Positions 12,354-21,339 are shown, counted from the first letter of the stretch. The stretch is 64,000 nucleotides of DNA from Biomphalaria glabrata (GCF_947242115.1 NC_074718.1:44959199-45023198), one strand, 5' to 3'. Notes: generated by a model not told the origin, from the sequence alone. Program-made: numbers and translations.

Positions 12354-15300
12354 ATATTATAAAGTAGAATGTGAGGGGTATGTATGTATGTTACTTATAG
12401 ACATCAAAACCGCTTGACCAATCTTGATAAAACTAGGCAGGAATCTTCCTTGGGTACCAACTTAGACCGTAGTGTATGTATTGTAGCCCTAAAACAAACT
12501 TAAGACCCTCAAAAAAAATAAAGTTGTCCGACTCTATTACAGCTATAGTATTTTATGGATCTAGGCCATGTCTACAATGTTGACATGAGAAAAGATAGAA
12601 AGGATTTAGACCTAGATCTAATTTTAAGAAATACACTTTGCGCAGATAGTTTTTTACTTTGACACATGAAAAGACAAAAGAAGATCCATTGATTTCATTA
12701 TATAATAAAATTAACCTTCAATTTTGTGTTTCAAAAGCATTTTTTACATTAATTAGTTCCTTATATCTGTGATTACAGATTTCCTGACGAACATTCTTTC
12801 ATTAGACAATTCAGTAATGAATCGCGTACTAAATATTAATTCGTTTAATTGTTTACTTTATAATCCCATCCCTAGATCTAAAACTCTAATTCAACTCTAA
12901 GATGATAAAACTTCTCTTCGCACAGATAGTTTTATACTTTAACACATAAACATATTAATTAAAGTCCATTCATTTCATATTTTGATCAAATAAACATTCA
13001 AATTTGGTTTTCTAAAGCTACATTCGTTTACGAAAGCTGCGAAGCCGAGTTAAAGGCCTAGATCTATATTCATTCATGAATCGCGTACTAAAAATTATTT
13101 CGTTTAATTGTTCACTTTATAATCCCATTCATTTAACAAAGCTATCGCTCTTTTCGTTTTTAATAGATAAGAATGTATCAACTTTGGGTAAACCCATTTT
13201 CGCAAACCTAATTTTATTGTCGTAGCGAAAGAGAAATAACGTGAAAGGATCATTAGCTAAGTTTAACATACATATAAATCCAATCCTCTAGATTATTCAA
13301 AAGCATTTTTTACATAAATTAGTTCCTGATATCTACAGATTTCCTGGCGAACATTCTTTCATTAGACATTACCAAGGCAAATGGTTACACATTAACACAT
13401 CTCTCTTCTGAGGTCTGAGTCTATTCCTAGGCCTAGGTCTAAAACTCTTACTGAACTCTAAGATGATAAAACTTCTTTTCGCAAAGATAGTTTTATGCTT
13501 TAACACATAAACATACTAATTATTGTCCACTCATTTCATATTTTAATCAAATTAACATTCAAATTGGTTTTTCTAAAGCATTTTTAATACATTCGTTCGC
13601 TGTTCGCTAAAGCTGCGTAGCCGTGTTGAGATAGGCCTATATTCATTCATGAAAAAAAGTTCACGCATGCGCAGCACAGAACTCTAGATTAGTGTAGATT
13701 TAGATCAATGTCTACCTCAAGATCTACTTTATACTTTATACACATGAACATACAAAATTTAGTCTATTCATCTCAAATTTTAATCAAATATATGTAGGCC
13801 TACGAGCAAATGTTTTAATTTGAAAAAAAAAATGGATTTAATTAAGCCTATTAGCTATTTTGATTTGATAGCTTCATTCACACTATTTTTACATTGACAC
13901 ATTCGCTTTACTTATTACATTATTATTTCGTTTAATTGTTTACAAAACACTCTCCGTGACTATATCGACAGTAATGCGCAAATAAAGACCCGCGGGTCGC
14001 GGGTAACATATGTCTAGTATATATATATTTAAAGTCTTACTATTGCAAACAAAAAATATTACCTCCCCATGAATGGATATGATAACTGAAGATTCCATGC
14101 TAGATTCAATTTGACTGTTTCTTGAAGGTGAAAGTACAGAATACAGAGGCTCGCCACTTTGACATAATGGTGACCTCATGTTGTCCTGGTTGTAGTTGAG
14201 TTTGTACGCTCTGGCCCTAAGTGGGCTATCATTGCGAAACAAACAAAGAGAGGTTACTCTAGAGTTCAAAGGGGAGTAAATGTGTTGCAATTGATCTTGG
14301 CTTCCTAAGGAACAAAAAACAATAAATAGATACAAAATTGGTAATATTTTATTTAGGTCAGTGACATAGCTACAACAATCAATAGAGGATCAGTCTTGCA
14401 TTCAATGAATTTTTTAAACAATTACTAAATAATATTACATACATGAATTTCAATATTTTCCTTATTCCGATTGCTAGTGACATTAAAACATAGAATGGGT
14501 TGCCTGAATTAGTCAAGAAAACCAAAGACTTGGCATAGTTTTATTCTCTAATTAATTAACCTGTACGACTTCATTAACACATAGATAGGGCCTGGGAAAT
14601 AATTATTTTCTCTTTTGAAGGAACGCCATAATTTTTAAGAATAAGAAGACCTGTAACTATTAACAGAGCATTGAAAAAAAATATTCTTCAATCTACCTGA
14701 TTTGTCTAGCAGGACTTGTTCAATGCGACTTGTCAAAACTAATTTGTAGCTACCAGATTGCATACATGACATGAGCATAGACATCAGGTCAGAGTGCATT
14801 ATTTCAGGAAGCTCCAGCGCACAATCAAAGAAGTAATGCTGAGACTTGCTGATGACACCAATCGCAATGAGAACCACAGCAATCTGAGCAGAAGATGTGA
14901 TACAATGCAATGATACAGGAGCAATTTTTGTGAAAAGACTTCACGTCTTAGTGATCACTTCAACAAATTAGCAATATAAAACTAATCAGATATACCTAAA
15001 GTTGACTAATACAAAACTGGACAGATTTACCTAAAGTTTACTAATACAAAACTAAACAGATATACCTAAAGTTGACTAATACAAAACTGGACAGATTTAC
15101 CTAAAGTTTACTAATACAAAACTAAACAGATATACCTAAAGTTGACTAATACAAAACTGGACAGATAAATCTAAAGTTGACTAATACAAAACTAAACAGA
15201 TATACATAAAGTTGACTAATACAAAACTAAACAGATATACATAAAGTTGACTACTACAAAACTAAACAGATATACATAAAGTTGACTACTACAAAACTAA

Positions 15301-18300
15301 ACAGATATACATAAAGTTGACTACTACAAAACTAAACAGATATACATAAAGTTGACTACTACAAAACTAAACAGATATACATAAAGTTGACTAATACAAA
15401 ATTAAACAGATTTACATAATGTTGACTACTACAAAACTAAACAGATATACATAAAGTTGACTAATACAAAACTAAACAGATATACCTAAAGTTGACTACT
15501 ACAAAACTAAACAGATATACCTAAAGTTGACTAAAACAAAACTAAACAGATATACCTAAAGTTGACTAAAACAAAACTAAACAGATATACATAGAGTTGA
15601 CTAGCTTTGCTGTAAGGAATAAACTCACCTTGGCCAGTTCAATGTCAGCATCCCATTGCTTGTTAAAGTTGAGAGCCTTCTCAAAATTGATCCATTGACT
15701 TATGTCACTTCTGAAATATTCTGTGAATACAAATGTATCACATTATACAATGTAAGTCTATTTCATTCAAATTCTGGTAAAAAAAAATAAAGATTTGAAA
15801 TTAAACTCACTATTATCATAAATGACCAAACTCAAACTTTTAAAGGCCCTTTGTTATTAAATCATGTCTTTGTTTTTTCATTAGATCTATTGAAATTTTT
15901 TTTATAGTAGATTCAAGATATTAGATCTATAGTAATGATGCATTTAAAGATGGTCATATTTGGCAGCTTAGCTAAGTACAGCCCAAGAATGAATCTCAGT
16001 TGAACAGAGAAATGAGAAAAGGGAGACAATTTAGTGACAAATAAAAAAGAGAGAATGCAAAGTTGTGGTGGAAAGAAAAAAAAACTTTTGGTGCTTCAAA
16101 AAGGTTAACCACTATAAAAAAAATACTTTAAAGTTTACGCTTAATAATAATAACGTAAATATGTTAGTTTGAATTTTGTAGGTGTGTTATATTGTGACAA
16201 AGCAAGTGTGTAGAGCTACAATAAAATCCAGTATTCTGAATTATCTTCCACTCAAATATAAATGAAGTCCTATGAGGCACATTAAAAAATTATTTAAAAC
16301 TAATTTGGTACCTTGAAGAAATATTTCAACTTCCATACATCTACACTGAAGGCTTTTGATCAAAGATTTCTTCTCTTGTCCTCTAGTTGAAGATAATAAA
16401 AACAAGACCATCATTTCAAGTAAATCAACAAGTGAAAATAAAGAAAAGGTTTCATTTGGATCTTTGGGTTGACCAGCTAAACTCTTAAAAGACAAGAGCC
16501 CCATGAGCTCTTTGTCTTGACCAAGTTGAGCCCAATCAATTGCAACTTTTGCTGCATACTTTCTGGATCTTTAGGGCAACTCTGACTCCACCCAGGGTAC
16601 CTGACATTAGTTGGGGAAAAGTAAAGGCGGTTGGTCATTGTGATGGCCACAATACACCCTCATTCACCATGGGTCATCTGTTTCTATGACCTTTACATCA
16701 TCTCCCCTATAGATCCCATAGTCTGAAAGGGATGCATACTAATAAATGGCCTCCTTCAGTCGCGAAGCGACTATGGATCATCTCATGGCAATGAGATAAA
16801 TGCCTGGGCATAAACTGTGGTCGAACGATGTTGCCCACACATCAGTTCCCCCTCTCCACGCAGCTGATGTATCCAAAGGAACGGCAGTGCCAATACAGTT
16901 TGGGTTCAGTGGCATCGCAGGTTCTGCCAGAGTGTATTACTGGGTGCTGCAAACTGCCTTAGGGTCGCCAGCTCCTGATTTTTCCTCAGGGTTGACTCCC
17001 GAAGTCTTTCCCATGATTGGGTATAGCTGCAAGGCAACAGAGGTTTGAATTCAGAGTTTTCCTTCTCCTAGGTGGGTAGCCAGCCATGGCTAACAAGCCC
17101 CTCATGCCCAAAGCTTACTGGCTAAGGTGCTAGCTACTCGCCTTTGCCCCTTCTCCTGTTAGTAAGAACAGTTCCGCCGGACTCAATACCTGAGCCACAC
17201 ATGCAGTCCAACTGCATACTAAGATAGCAGTTTATTCTTTAAGAGTTACACTTATGAGATGTATGAGTGACATCCACCAAACAATGCAAATAAACATAAC
17301 TGGCTGATGTGTGGAAAACTTAAGCTAAAAATAAGTTATGAACAAATATTTGTTAAATAATGCATTTTGAATTCAGTTACTGCTTAATGATGTCACAAAC
17401 CCAAATCTTTTTGTTATACTGATAAGCAAAAGTCTAACCCCAAAAGCATAGTTAATTATGTTCTGTGTATTGTTATGCATCATCTCTGTGTGATTTTTAT
17501 GTACTGTTTATTGTTATGTATCATCTGTGTGCCTGATTATGTTCTATGTATTGTTATGTGTCACCTGTTTGGAAATATATAATTACTATGTAGATTAATC
17601 AGTGTTTATTGTGTGGACAGAGGTGCCCCCCCCTCCCTGGAAGCACTATTAAGATCAACTTAGGCGCAATTTTGCCCTCACTTGCATAGAGGAAAGCAGC
17701 TGCAGGAGACGGCCACTCCAAGAGCTCTAATGAAAGTTATTACACACATTTGAGTCCCAAAGAAATAGACACAGAGCACGAAAAAAAACAACTTATAAGG
17801 AAACTACTGGACAATGGCTTTGTCTTTATTATTTGTGGCAAAACAAGCAGGTCACAACTGGGTTTGCATGGTTACATATGGCACTCCCACTTAATTTTCT
17901 GAATCAAAGACAATGCCTCATATTCAATGTATTTAATTGCCAGAAGACTGTAATTATAAGTGGACAAAGTGGACATGATGAAGCCTTTAAAAAAACAGCT
18001 AGGGGCATTCTATGGCAGGGAAGAATTTTGTTGGTTTTTTTTCTAGCGTCTTTATTCAATCTTGTTTTTCTAACAAATATCTTTTAATCTCAATAATACT
18101 GTTATGTCATCAGTTTTGTGGTTTAGAGTTCACATGGGTTAAGAGATTGCCTTTTCTAATTGATTAATTAGTGTACATTTGTGACGCCATTTGACAGAAG
18201 AGGTTGACGGAAGGACAATAAAGAAATTTTGAACAATTGCAGACCTACTTATTACATTTATGACCCATTACATTGTCATGTTGTTTCTTATCTTATAATT

Positions 18301-20132
18301 TAATACCTTACTTAAAAAACAACAAACAAAAAAAAGAAATATGGAAAAAAAATACACATTTGTTGATTTTGTCACTAAACATATTAAAAGTAGTAAAGAA
18401 ATGATTTCAGACATAGCAATCTATAGGGCAGATGATGTAAAGATCATATGTTTCTATGGCCAACAGTTAATGATGACCTGCTAACTATAGTAAAAGACAT
18501 GCAAAACTTAAACTCTATGGCCATATCACAAGGTCCTCAGGTCTCTCAAAGATCTTCCTTCAGGGAACAGTACCAGGAAAAAGAAGAAGAGGCAGATAGA
18601 GAAAGCGATGAGAAGACAACATAAAAGAATGGACAGGCCTGTTATTGAAAAAAATGGAGACTAAGGTAACGAGGGTGTCATGAGGCCAGTACAATGACCA
18701 AACACTTTTACTTTTACCAACTAAAGTCAGGTACCCATTACAGTTGGGTGGACTCGGGGACGTCCTAAAAATTGCGAAGTTCAAAATCCCAGTCTTCACC
18801 AAGATTCAACCCCAGGACCTATCTGTTTAGAAGCCAAGCACTTTTTCACTCAACCAACACAGCCCACTACTAAACATATTAGGATATTTAAAAGATTTAA
18901 TTTGCTATAATTCCTGACAACTACCAAGCATATGTGTCATATTAGTAACAAGTATGATATTGTCTGAGACACTGACTCTGTGAGTCTGCAAATCTCATTT
19001 CTAGATCTAGAGCTCCAAGTGATAAGCCCTCAAGACAGACTATCAAACAAAATTAATCAAGAGAATCAAAATAATGTACTTACATCAGCTTCACAATATC
19101 CACAAAAAACATAAAATCACTCAAGTCTAAGAGTTGACAGACATTGTGCTGCCAAAGTGTAGATATCTTAAGAGAAGACAAAAAAAAGTTTGTTAACTTT
19201 AAAAAAGAAAAATGTTAATAAAAGTGTAATAATTTCAATGAAATCAACAAGATAATGAAAAATAGTAAATTAGGGCATCACATATTGTCATACGTATGCA
19301 TCATTCAGATAGTGATAATACACCAGATGATGACAAAATTAAACATCAACATCACATTACAGTAGATCCCTGGACACATTGGCGTCATGGGAAATGAAAG
19401 GGCAGATAAGCTTTCAAAGGCAGGAACAAACAGATAGACCTGTTAACTACCTCACCCTAAGGTCAATGTTAATCAACAACCACAAAGAGGAGTGGTTCAA
19501 CCAATGGGCAACAGGAAACACAGGCAGAGCCATTTACAAAGAAATGAACATGCCTAACAAACTGGACAGTATTAACTTCCTCCCCCGCAAAGAGCAATCT
19601 ACAATCTTCCAACTAAGGACAGGACACACACCTCTGTTAAATTACCATTTCAATAAAATGAATCCCACACAACTCCCCCTTTGTAGACACTGCGCCCACC
19701 CTTATGAATCCGTAAACCATATATCCTCTTTGAATGCCCTTTCCTAATCCACCTTAGGCAGACCGTACTACCACTCCAGCCCAACATAACCAACACCCTG
19801 AACAGCAGTGCTGAACAACTGAAGAAAACAGCATACTATTTTTCCTTGGCACAGTCTGCAAAAGAGCTGACAGCTCAGCAGCAAAAAGCTGGCTAGAAGA
19901 AGAAGACGAATGCATCATTCAGTGTTAAAGCAATAGAATAGCAAACTGAAGAAGTCTTAACCCTTTAAGTGCTGAGCTGTTTTACAATGAGTGCATACAA
20001 AATGGAATTACAATTCTGATGTTTAAAGGCCAAACTAACACACATGTTTTAAGGGTTAAGGGCTTAATTTAAAGCATTATGAATTCTGCGACTTACATAT
20101 TTCAAAAGAGTTCTTTCTTTTCTTGGATCCAT
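1336..20132 (-). CDS. NuMA-like coiled-coil protein, 5' twelve coding exons (partial gene)
   Basis: Exons in gene order: 20097-20132, 19084-19166, 15629-15710, 14697-14883, 14063-14304, 11741-11858, 10115-10232, 9169-9274, 7705-7918, 5941-6944, 3601-3678, 1336-3111. Each has AG/GT borders and the phases chain without a break into 1348 codons. Residues 1-130 resemble the Hook-type domain of NuMA (a spindle-pole and cortical dynein adaptor): a Trp-containing first helix, LLDLSDFMFFVDIV, then DIELAKVAIVLI, where human NuMA has ELELAKMTMLLL. SPLRARAYKL and LKQQLYDEICLKDELL follow, matching the NuMA order of short SP motif then coiled coil. Residues 211-395 and the start of exon 10 are coiled coil; the rest is low-complexity. 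The gene continues past the left edge. The family call rests on recalled sequence and gene order only; another Hook/NuMA-type adaptor is possible. Introns carry a Helitron, an LTR fossil, SINEs and a hAT MITE. Confidence 0.7.
1342..1920 (-). repeat. Coding 42-bp minisatellite (14-residue unit, about 14 copies)
   Basis: Consensus residues are PAIEELKTAVKINA. Fourteen NAPA motifs can be counted. The unit is two heptads long with hydrophobic residues at regular spacing, so an extended helical or coiled-coil structure broken by a Pro in each unit is plausible. Copies nearest the unique middle are the most diverged. Confidence 0.9.
2310..2895 (-). repeat. Coding 48-bp minisatellite (16-residue unit, about 12-13 copies)
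   Basis: Consensus residues are ISSKLEHSPSRASNEG. Each unit holds an HSPSR site of the S-P type that proline-directed kinases accept. Most copies differ only at Ala/Val or Ser/Leu; copies at the low-coordinate edge are degenerate. Confidence 0.9.
3112..3600 (-). other. Intron between exons 11 and 12
   Basis: About 490 bases of AT-rich intron. I see no gene, RNA or recognisable transposon here. Confidence 0.6.
3601..3678 (-). CDS. NuMA-like gene, exon 11 (small, acceptor uncertain)
   Basis: Encodes SNGVQNKLRIWNKQNLDVSL then SKEFKR, with donor GTAAAG. The acceptor chosen (after TAAAAG) follows a (TA)n run rather than a good pyrimidine tract. An alternative acceptor after AATAAGCAG would start at NLDVSL. 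Both keep phase 0 on both sides, so the exon can be skipped or shortened without a frame change. Confidence 0.5.
3731..3960 (-). mobile_element. tRNA-derived SINE, family 1
   Basis: Its tRNA-like head in antisense reads GGTGTCGAACCTCGAG (B box GGTTCGACACC) and CTCTCGACCATGC (A box side). The body contains CAACTCTGCCCGAGTCGGG and ends near a (TA)n run. Other copies of this family in the window are at 4110, 27500, 38803, 56538 and 63401. Confidence 0.85.
4110..4340 (+). mobile_element. tRNA-derived SINE, family 1
   Basis: Nearly full-length copy starting GCGTGGTCGAGAGGCTAAGT with B box GAGGTTCGACACCC. It ends AGCGCTATATAAAAGCTATA and lies 150 bases from an inverted copy at 3731-3960, so the pair could form a long hairpin in the transcript. 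Confidence 0.85.
4341..5605. other. Intron with old repeat fragment
   Basis: Part of the intron between exons 10 and 11. About 4530-4760 is related to 8470-8690 (shared stretches such as CTATCTGACCTGGAAA / CTACCTGATCTGGAAA and CCAACATAATAATGAGAA), so both are copies of an unnamed repeat. Nothing else is recognisable. Confidence 0.5.
5606..5780 (+). mobile_element. tRNA-derived SINE, family 3
   Basis: Begins GCTGCCTGGTCGTGCGGTTT, with a B-box-like GTGTTCAAACCC, body GTCCTGCGGGAGGTTTGGAC, and a tail GAAGGAACATCCGAA. Related copies are at 20230, 23663, 27748, 41690, 43288, 53625, 56080 and 62637. Confidence 0.8.
5941..6944 (-). CDS. NuMA-like gene, exon 10 (coil then Ser/Asp-rich region)
   Basis: This 1004-base exon starts GPAFKCPSDCGLPIYFDIQL and runs about 110 residues of coiled coil, including EEKCSLENQVGILKLEYQIL. 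A basic patch follows (NKQHRKKSNKKNLEMEL). The last 180 residues are Ser/Asp/Gly-rich and probably disordered, with WDSGIEHNPISPRVDS and DSGLGLEDEGNDQSLVSLDG. A short CFPCSNKQH stretch has two cysteines, but I see no complete zinc finger. Acceptor TTTGATTACAG, donor GTGAGT. Confidence 0.75.
7197..7620. mobile_element. hAT-type MITE with CCGGCCCT ends
   Basis: The element is bounded by an 8-bp duplication GTCTTGGA (7189-7196 and 7621-7628). Its ends are inverted: GGCCGGCCCTAG at the left and ACCGGCCCTG at the right. It has no transposase. It lies in the intron between NuMA-like exons 9 and 10. A longer relative is at 59614-60159. Confidence 0.8.
7705..7918 (-). CDS. NuMA-like gene, exon 9 (coiled coil)
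   Basis: Encodes 71 residues of clear coiled coil, beginning THSEEQLKLKLMELEENIRI and continuing IKDAEIVFLEEENLMLRQ and SLRESLEETLDLNKSLREHL. Acceptor CTTTTGAACAG, donor GTAAGA, phase 1 at the end. Confidence 0.75.
7919..9168. other. Intron between NuMA-like exons 8 and 9
   Basis: AT-rich sequence. At 8085-8200 there is a cluster of GATCCAAT/GATCAGATCC variants (simple local repetition). At 8470-8690 lies a copy of the repeat also seen at 4530-4760. No gene seen. Confidence 0.5.
9169..9274 (-). CDS. NuMA-like gene, exon 8 (coiled coil)
   Basis: Encodes ELNKKIKHLQKCQELFQEQQ then LDINSLYEELNTLKIK, with heptad-like leucines. Acceptor TTTTCTTCAG, donor GTATAC (weaker than its neighbours). Phase 0 at the end. 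Confidence 0.7.
9733..10000 (+). mobile_element. tRNA-derived SINE, family 2
   Basis: Head GCTGAGTGATAAAGCACCTG with B box GTTCGAATTC. Body contains AGGTACTGACATTAGTTGGG and CCACAGATGACTTTTACAT. Family members also occur at 16560, 18675, 20490, 38365, 49190 and 53862. Confidence 0.8.
10115..10232 (-). CDS. NuMA-like gene, exon 7 (coiled coil)
   Basis: Encodes TSENLKLEEKMKELLYLQNV then FDDFQGVELQLNEAKTYIN, amphipathic helical sequence. Acceptor TTTCACCTGCAG, donor GTGAGT, ending in phase 2. Confidence 0.7.
10233..10695. other. Intron segment, no feature seen
   Basis: AT-rich intron between NuMA-like exons 6 and 7, upstream in gene order of exon 7. Nothing recognisable. Confidence 0.5.
10696..11583 (+). 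mobile_element. LTR retrotransposon fossil with 5-bp target duplication
   Basis: A 214-bp right LTR (11370-11583) beginning TGTGATAGTAAATG and ending ATTACA matches a left LTR starting at 10696. GTGTA flanks the element on both sides (10691-10695 and 11584-11588). A purine-rich tract (AGAAGGGAG) precedes the right LTR. The short interior resembles the extreme 3' end of a pol-type polyprotein (ends RYGRPVKPRKRF...), which suggests Ty3/gypsy kin. It is a much reduced, broken remnant, and the two LTRs have diverged, so it is not recent. Confidence 0.75.
11741..11858 (-). CDS. NuMA-like gene, exon 6 (start of coiled coil)
   Basis: Encodes EGKKDATLSKLKQQLYDEIC then LKDELLCQLADLKSELRRK. Leucines and charged residues are spaced as in a coiled coil. 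It resembles the human NuMA stretch LKKQLADERSNRDELELEL at the start of its coil. Acceptor TTTTTTTCTAG, donor GTAAGT. Confidence 0.75.
11950..12315 (+). mobile_element. LINE ORF2 3' fragment with C2H2 finger
   Basis: Translates to GGQRKRFRGTLKASLKAFSI, then TWETEAHDRASWRRAV and a C2H2 motif CPVCSRTFWAHIGLTSHMRR. This is the usual C-terminal tail of an invertebrate non-LTR retrotransposon ORF2. Only the tail is present, ending at a (TA)n run. A related tail lies at 29145-29600. Confidence 0.75.
12351..14017 (+). mobile_element. Non-autonomous Helitron
   Basis: The 5' end is TCTATATTATAAAG after an A. The 3' end is a GC-rich hairpin (GACCCGCGGGTC) followed by CTAG and then a host T. No terminal inverted repeats or target duplication are present, as expected for Helitrons. 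It has no Rep/helicase frame. It sits inside a (TA)n run in the intron between NuMA-like exons 5 and 6. Confidence 0.75.
14063..14304 (-). CDS. NuMA-like gene, exon 5 (Ser-rich linker)
   Basis: Encodes 81 residues of polar, Ser-rich sequence that includes FRNDSPLRARAYKLNYNQ and SVLSPSRNSQIESSMESS. SP dipeptides are frequent. In NuMA a comparable linker with SP motifs joins the Hook domain to the coiled coil. Borders are CCTTAG and GTAATA, with phase 0 at the end. Confidence 0.7.
14697..14883 (-). CDS. NuMA-like gene, exon 4 (end of Hook-type domain)
   Basis: The acceptor is ATCTTCTGCTCAG and the donor GTAGAT. The exon encodes IAVVLIAIGVISKSQHYFFD, then PEIMHSDLMSMLMSCMQSG and VLTSRIEQVLLDKS. 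The position after ELAK and the SKS motif match the NuMA order (MTMLLLYHSTMSSKS). It ends in phase 1. Confidence 0.75.
14965..15605. repeat. 35-bp minisatellite, about 18 copies
   Basis: Units contain ACTAATACAAAACTAAACAG and ATATACCTAAAGTTG with small variants. The array lies in the intron between NuMA-like exons 3 and 4 and reaches to within about 25 bases of the exon 3 donor. On the gene strand each unit carries TTTAGGTATAT, a weak donor-like string. Confidence 0.85.
15629..15710 (-). CDS. NuMA-like gene, exon 3 (Hook-type domain)
   Basis: The acceptor is AATATTTCAG and the donor GTGAGT. The exon encodes SDISQWINFEKALNFNKQWD followed by ADIELAK, ending in phase 0. A 35-bp minisatellite starts about 24 bases beyond the donor. 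Confidence 0.75.
15711..16300. other. Intron segment, no feature seen
   Basis: AT-rich intron between NuMA-like exons 2 and 3. Apart from A- and T-runs nothing is recognisable. Confidence 0.5.
16309..16567 (-). CDS. Unassigned coding-like open frame (possible exon or gene fragment)
   Basis: The minus strand reads SRKYAAKVAIDWAQLGQDKE, then GLLSFKSLAGQPKDPNETFS and LVDLLEMMVLFLLSSTRGQE, ending near a CAAG/GTACCA border. Composition and helical pattern look like real protein. I do not recognise it. It lies between exons 2 and 3 of the NuMA-like gene, but no splice borders were found that keep that gene's phase. A SINE abuts its 5' side, so it may be a broken exon of another gene. Confidence 0.35.
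16568..16735 (+). mobile_element. tRNA-derived SINE, family 2 (5' truncated)
   Basis: Lacks the tRNA-like head. The body CTTTAGGGCAACTCTGACTC and ACATTAGTTGGGGAAAAGTA matches the other family 2 copies. Confidence 0.75.
16745..17215. repeat. Unclassified interspersed repeat
   Basis: GC-richer than its surroundings. It begins near CCTTCAGTCGCGAAGCGACT, a string related to one at 23548 (CCTTCAGTCGTAACGACTAT). The short internal inverted repeat TCGCGAAGCGA is visible. No coding frame is convincing. Confidence 0.45.
17216..18379. other. Intron with no clear feature
   Basis: AT-rich. It has degenerate repetition around 17455-17570 (TGTATTGTTATG units, about 60-bp spacing, 3 copies). No gene seen. 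Confidence 0.5.
18380..18665 (+). mobile_element. LINE 3' fragment (endonuclease/RT tail)
   Basis: Contains a decayed tail translating to GSRPGKRRRGRQRKRW-like sequence (AGGAAAAAGAAGAAGAGGCA), preceded by ACCTGCTAACTATAGTAAAA. Related fragments are at 37925-38345 and 61095-61420. Confidence 0.6.
18675..18866 (-). mobile_element. tRNA-derived SINE, family 2
   Basis: Antisense copy with TCAGGTACCCATTACAGTTG and a degenerate B box in AAGATTCAACCCC. Confidence 0.75.
19084..19166 (-). CDS. NuMA-like gene, exon 2 (Hook-type domain)
   Basis: The acceptor is a TCTTCTCTTAAG tract and the donor is GTAAGT. The exon encodes ISTLWQHNVCQLLDLSDF and then MFFVDIVKL, ending in phase 2. It aligns with the human NuMA stretch LLSWVNSLHV...LQDCSIFIKIIDRI, where a Trp in helix 1 and an F-hydrophobic pair are shared. 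Confidence 0.75.
19352..19903 (+). mobile_element. LINE fragment with RNase H end and C-terminal region
   Basis: Translates to PGHIGVMGNERADKLSKAGT, the end of an RNase H domain, followed by LRTGHTPLLNYHFNKMNPTQ and LCRHCAHPYESVNH. These are typical of I-clade-like non-LTR retrotransposon ORF2 C-termini. The frame is interrupted, so it is a dead copy. Confidence 0.75.
20097..20132 (-). CDS. NuMA-like gene, first coding exon
   Basis: Encodes 12 residues, MDPRKERTLLKY, followed by GTAAGT. The chosen ATG at 20132 has A at -3 and G at +4. A second ATG lies 5 bases upstream, but its frame stops within this exon. A 5' untranslated exon probably lies upstream because an AG-rich acceptor-like stretch precedes the ATG. 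Phase 0 at the end. Confidence 0.7.
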
Positions 20133-20229
20133 TTCATGTGCAGACTGCTGCTAGCTAAACTTTTAAGCTTTTAACAAAAAAAAGAGAGAAAAAAGAAAAA
20201 ATATAGTACACTAAGGCCTCAAAAATGAC

Positions 20230-20345
20230 TGGGTGGTCATGTGGTATGTGCTCTGGACAGTCATCTAAAAAGTCCCTGTTTTGAGCCCTATCCACTGCCT
20301 GCCATCCTGCAGGAGCTTTGTGCTAGGACATAATAATCTTCAAAT
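20230..20345 (+). mobile_element. tRNA-derived SINE, family 3 (diverged)
   Basis: Matches the family 3 head (TGGTCATGTGGTATGTGCTC) and body (CATCCTGCAGGAGCTTTGTG). Confidence 0.6.
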
Positions 20346-20489
20346 CCAAAAGATACAAAAACACAAACAAATTAAAATATTCAAATGCTGGGTGAGTTTA
20401 AGCCATTGACATAGATGTATTAAACATTTTATTGATATAGAAGTACACCCTATAAACATTCCAAAATATTTATGATTAAGTTTTATAGA

Positions 20490-20745
20490 CAGGCTGAGTG
20501 GTAAAGTGGTAAAGCGCTTGACTTCCAAACCAAAGGTCCTGGATTTGAATCCAGGTGAAGACTGAGATCTTTAGACTTTGCAATCTATGGGTGTCATGGG
20601 GCCAACACAAAAACCAAAACTAATGTCATGTAACCATTAGAGATTGGTGGACTAAAGATCCCAAAATTAAAAAAAAAACAAAACAGGGATTCAAACCCAG
20701 AGCTTTCGGGTTTAGAAGCCAAGTGCTTATCACTATGACTCCCTT
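20490..20745. mobile_element. Two tRNA-derived SINE family 2 fragments, head to head
   Basis: A plus-strand head (GGCTGAGTGGTAAAGTGGTA and TTTGAATCCAGGTGAAGAC) runs to about 20573. An antisense copy follows, with GGATTCAAACCCAGAGC and AGAAGCCAAGTGCTTATC. Confidence 0.7.
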
Positions 20746-20869
20746 CACTGGATCTAGAAACAATGAAATGATACACATGAATAAATTAAAAAGCAAAACA
20801 ACATGTACAGGTTGTACACAAGTCATTTTATATGGTTTGGTTGCCTGTTTATTTGATCGTGTCAGACAG

Positions 20870-21245
20870 ATCTGTATAATTGTTATAATACAAAAACAAA
20901 AATTAATAAAATACTCAGAAAGACAAAAAGATAAATGCTTCAAAAAAGAAGATGATTATGTCCTACATATGATGCATTCAGTCATGCATATTAATCAATG
21001 ACCTAAATTCTGCCAAGTCAATGGTTTTCCTGGCTGGCTCAGGCAACCCATTCCAATTCCATGCTCTAATTCTAATAGCACTAGGCTGACTAGGGAAGAA
21101 GGAGCATTTGTACAAATCTTATATAATACAGACGTTACTTCAAAAAAGAAGATGATTACGTCCTACGCGTCATGCATTCAGTCATGCATATTTATTGACC
21201 ATATTATTATGGTTCTGTGTTTTACTATAATTAGTACTTTTACTT
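20870..21245. mobile_element. Mosaic of LINE family A fragments
   Basis: Three pieces of the same LINE 3' region are joined here. The first (20870-20935) is in plus orientation and translates to QKQKLIKYSERQKDK. Antisense pieces follow, beginning AAAAGAAGATGATTATGTCC and repeating at 21126. Confidence 0.7.
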
Positions 21246-21339
21246 TACTTTTAAGACTATGACTAGGTCTAACTACTCTAAGTCAACTCAAAGTGAGTGA
21301 CTCTTCTCTCCTGACTCCTGGAGCCTTTCTTACGTTTAA

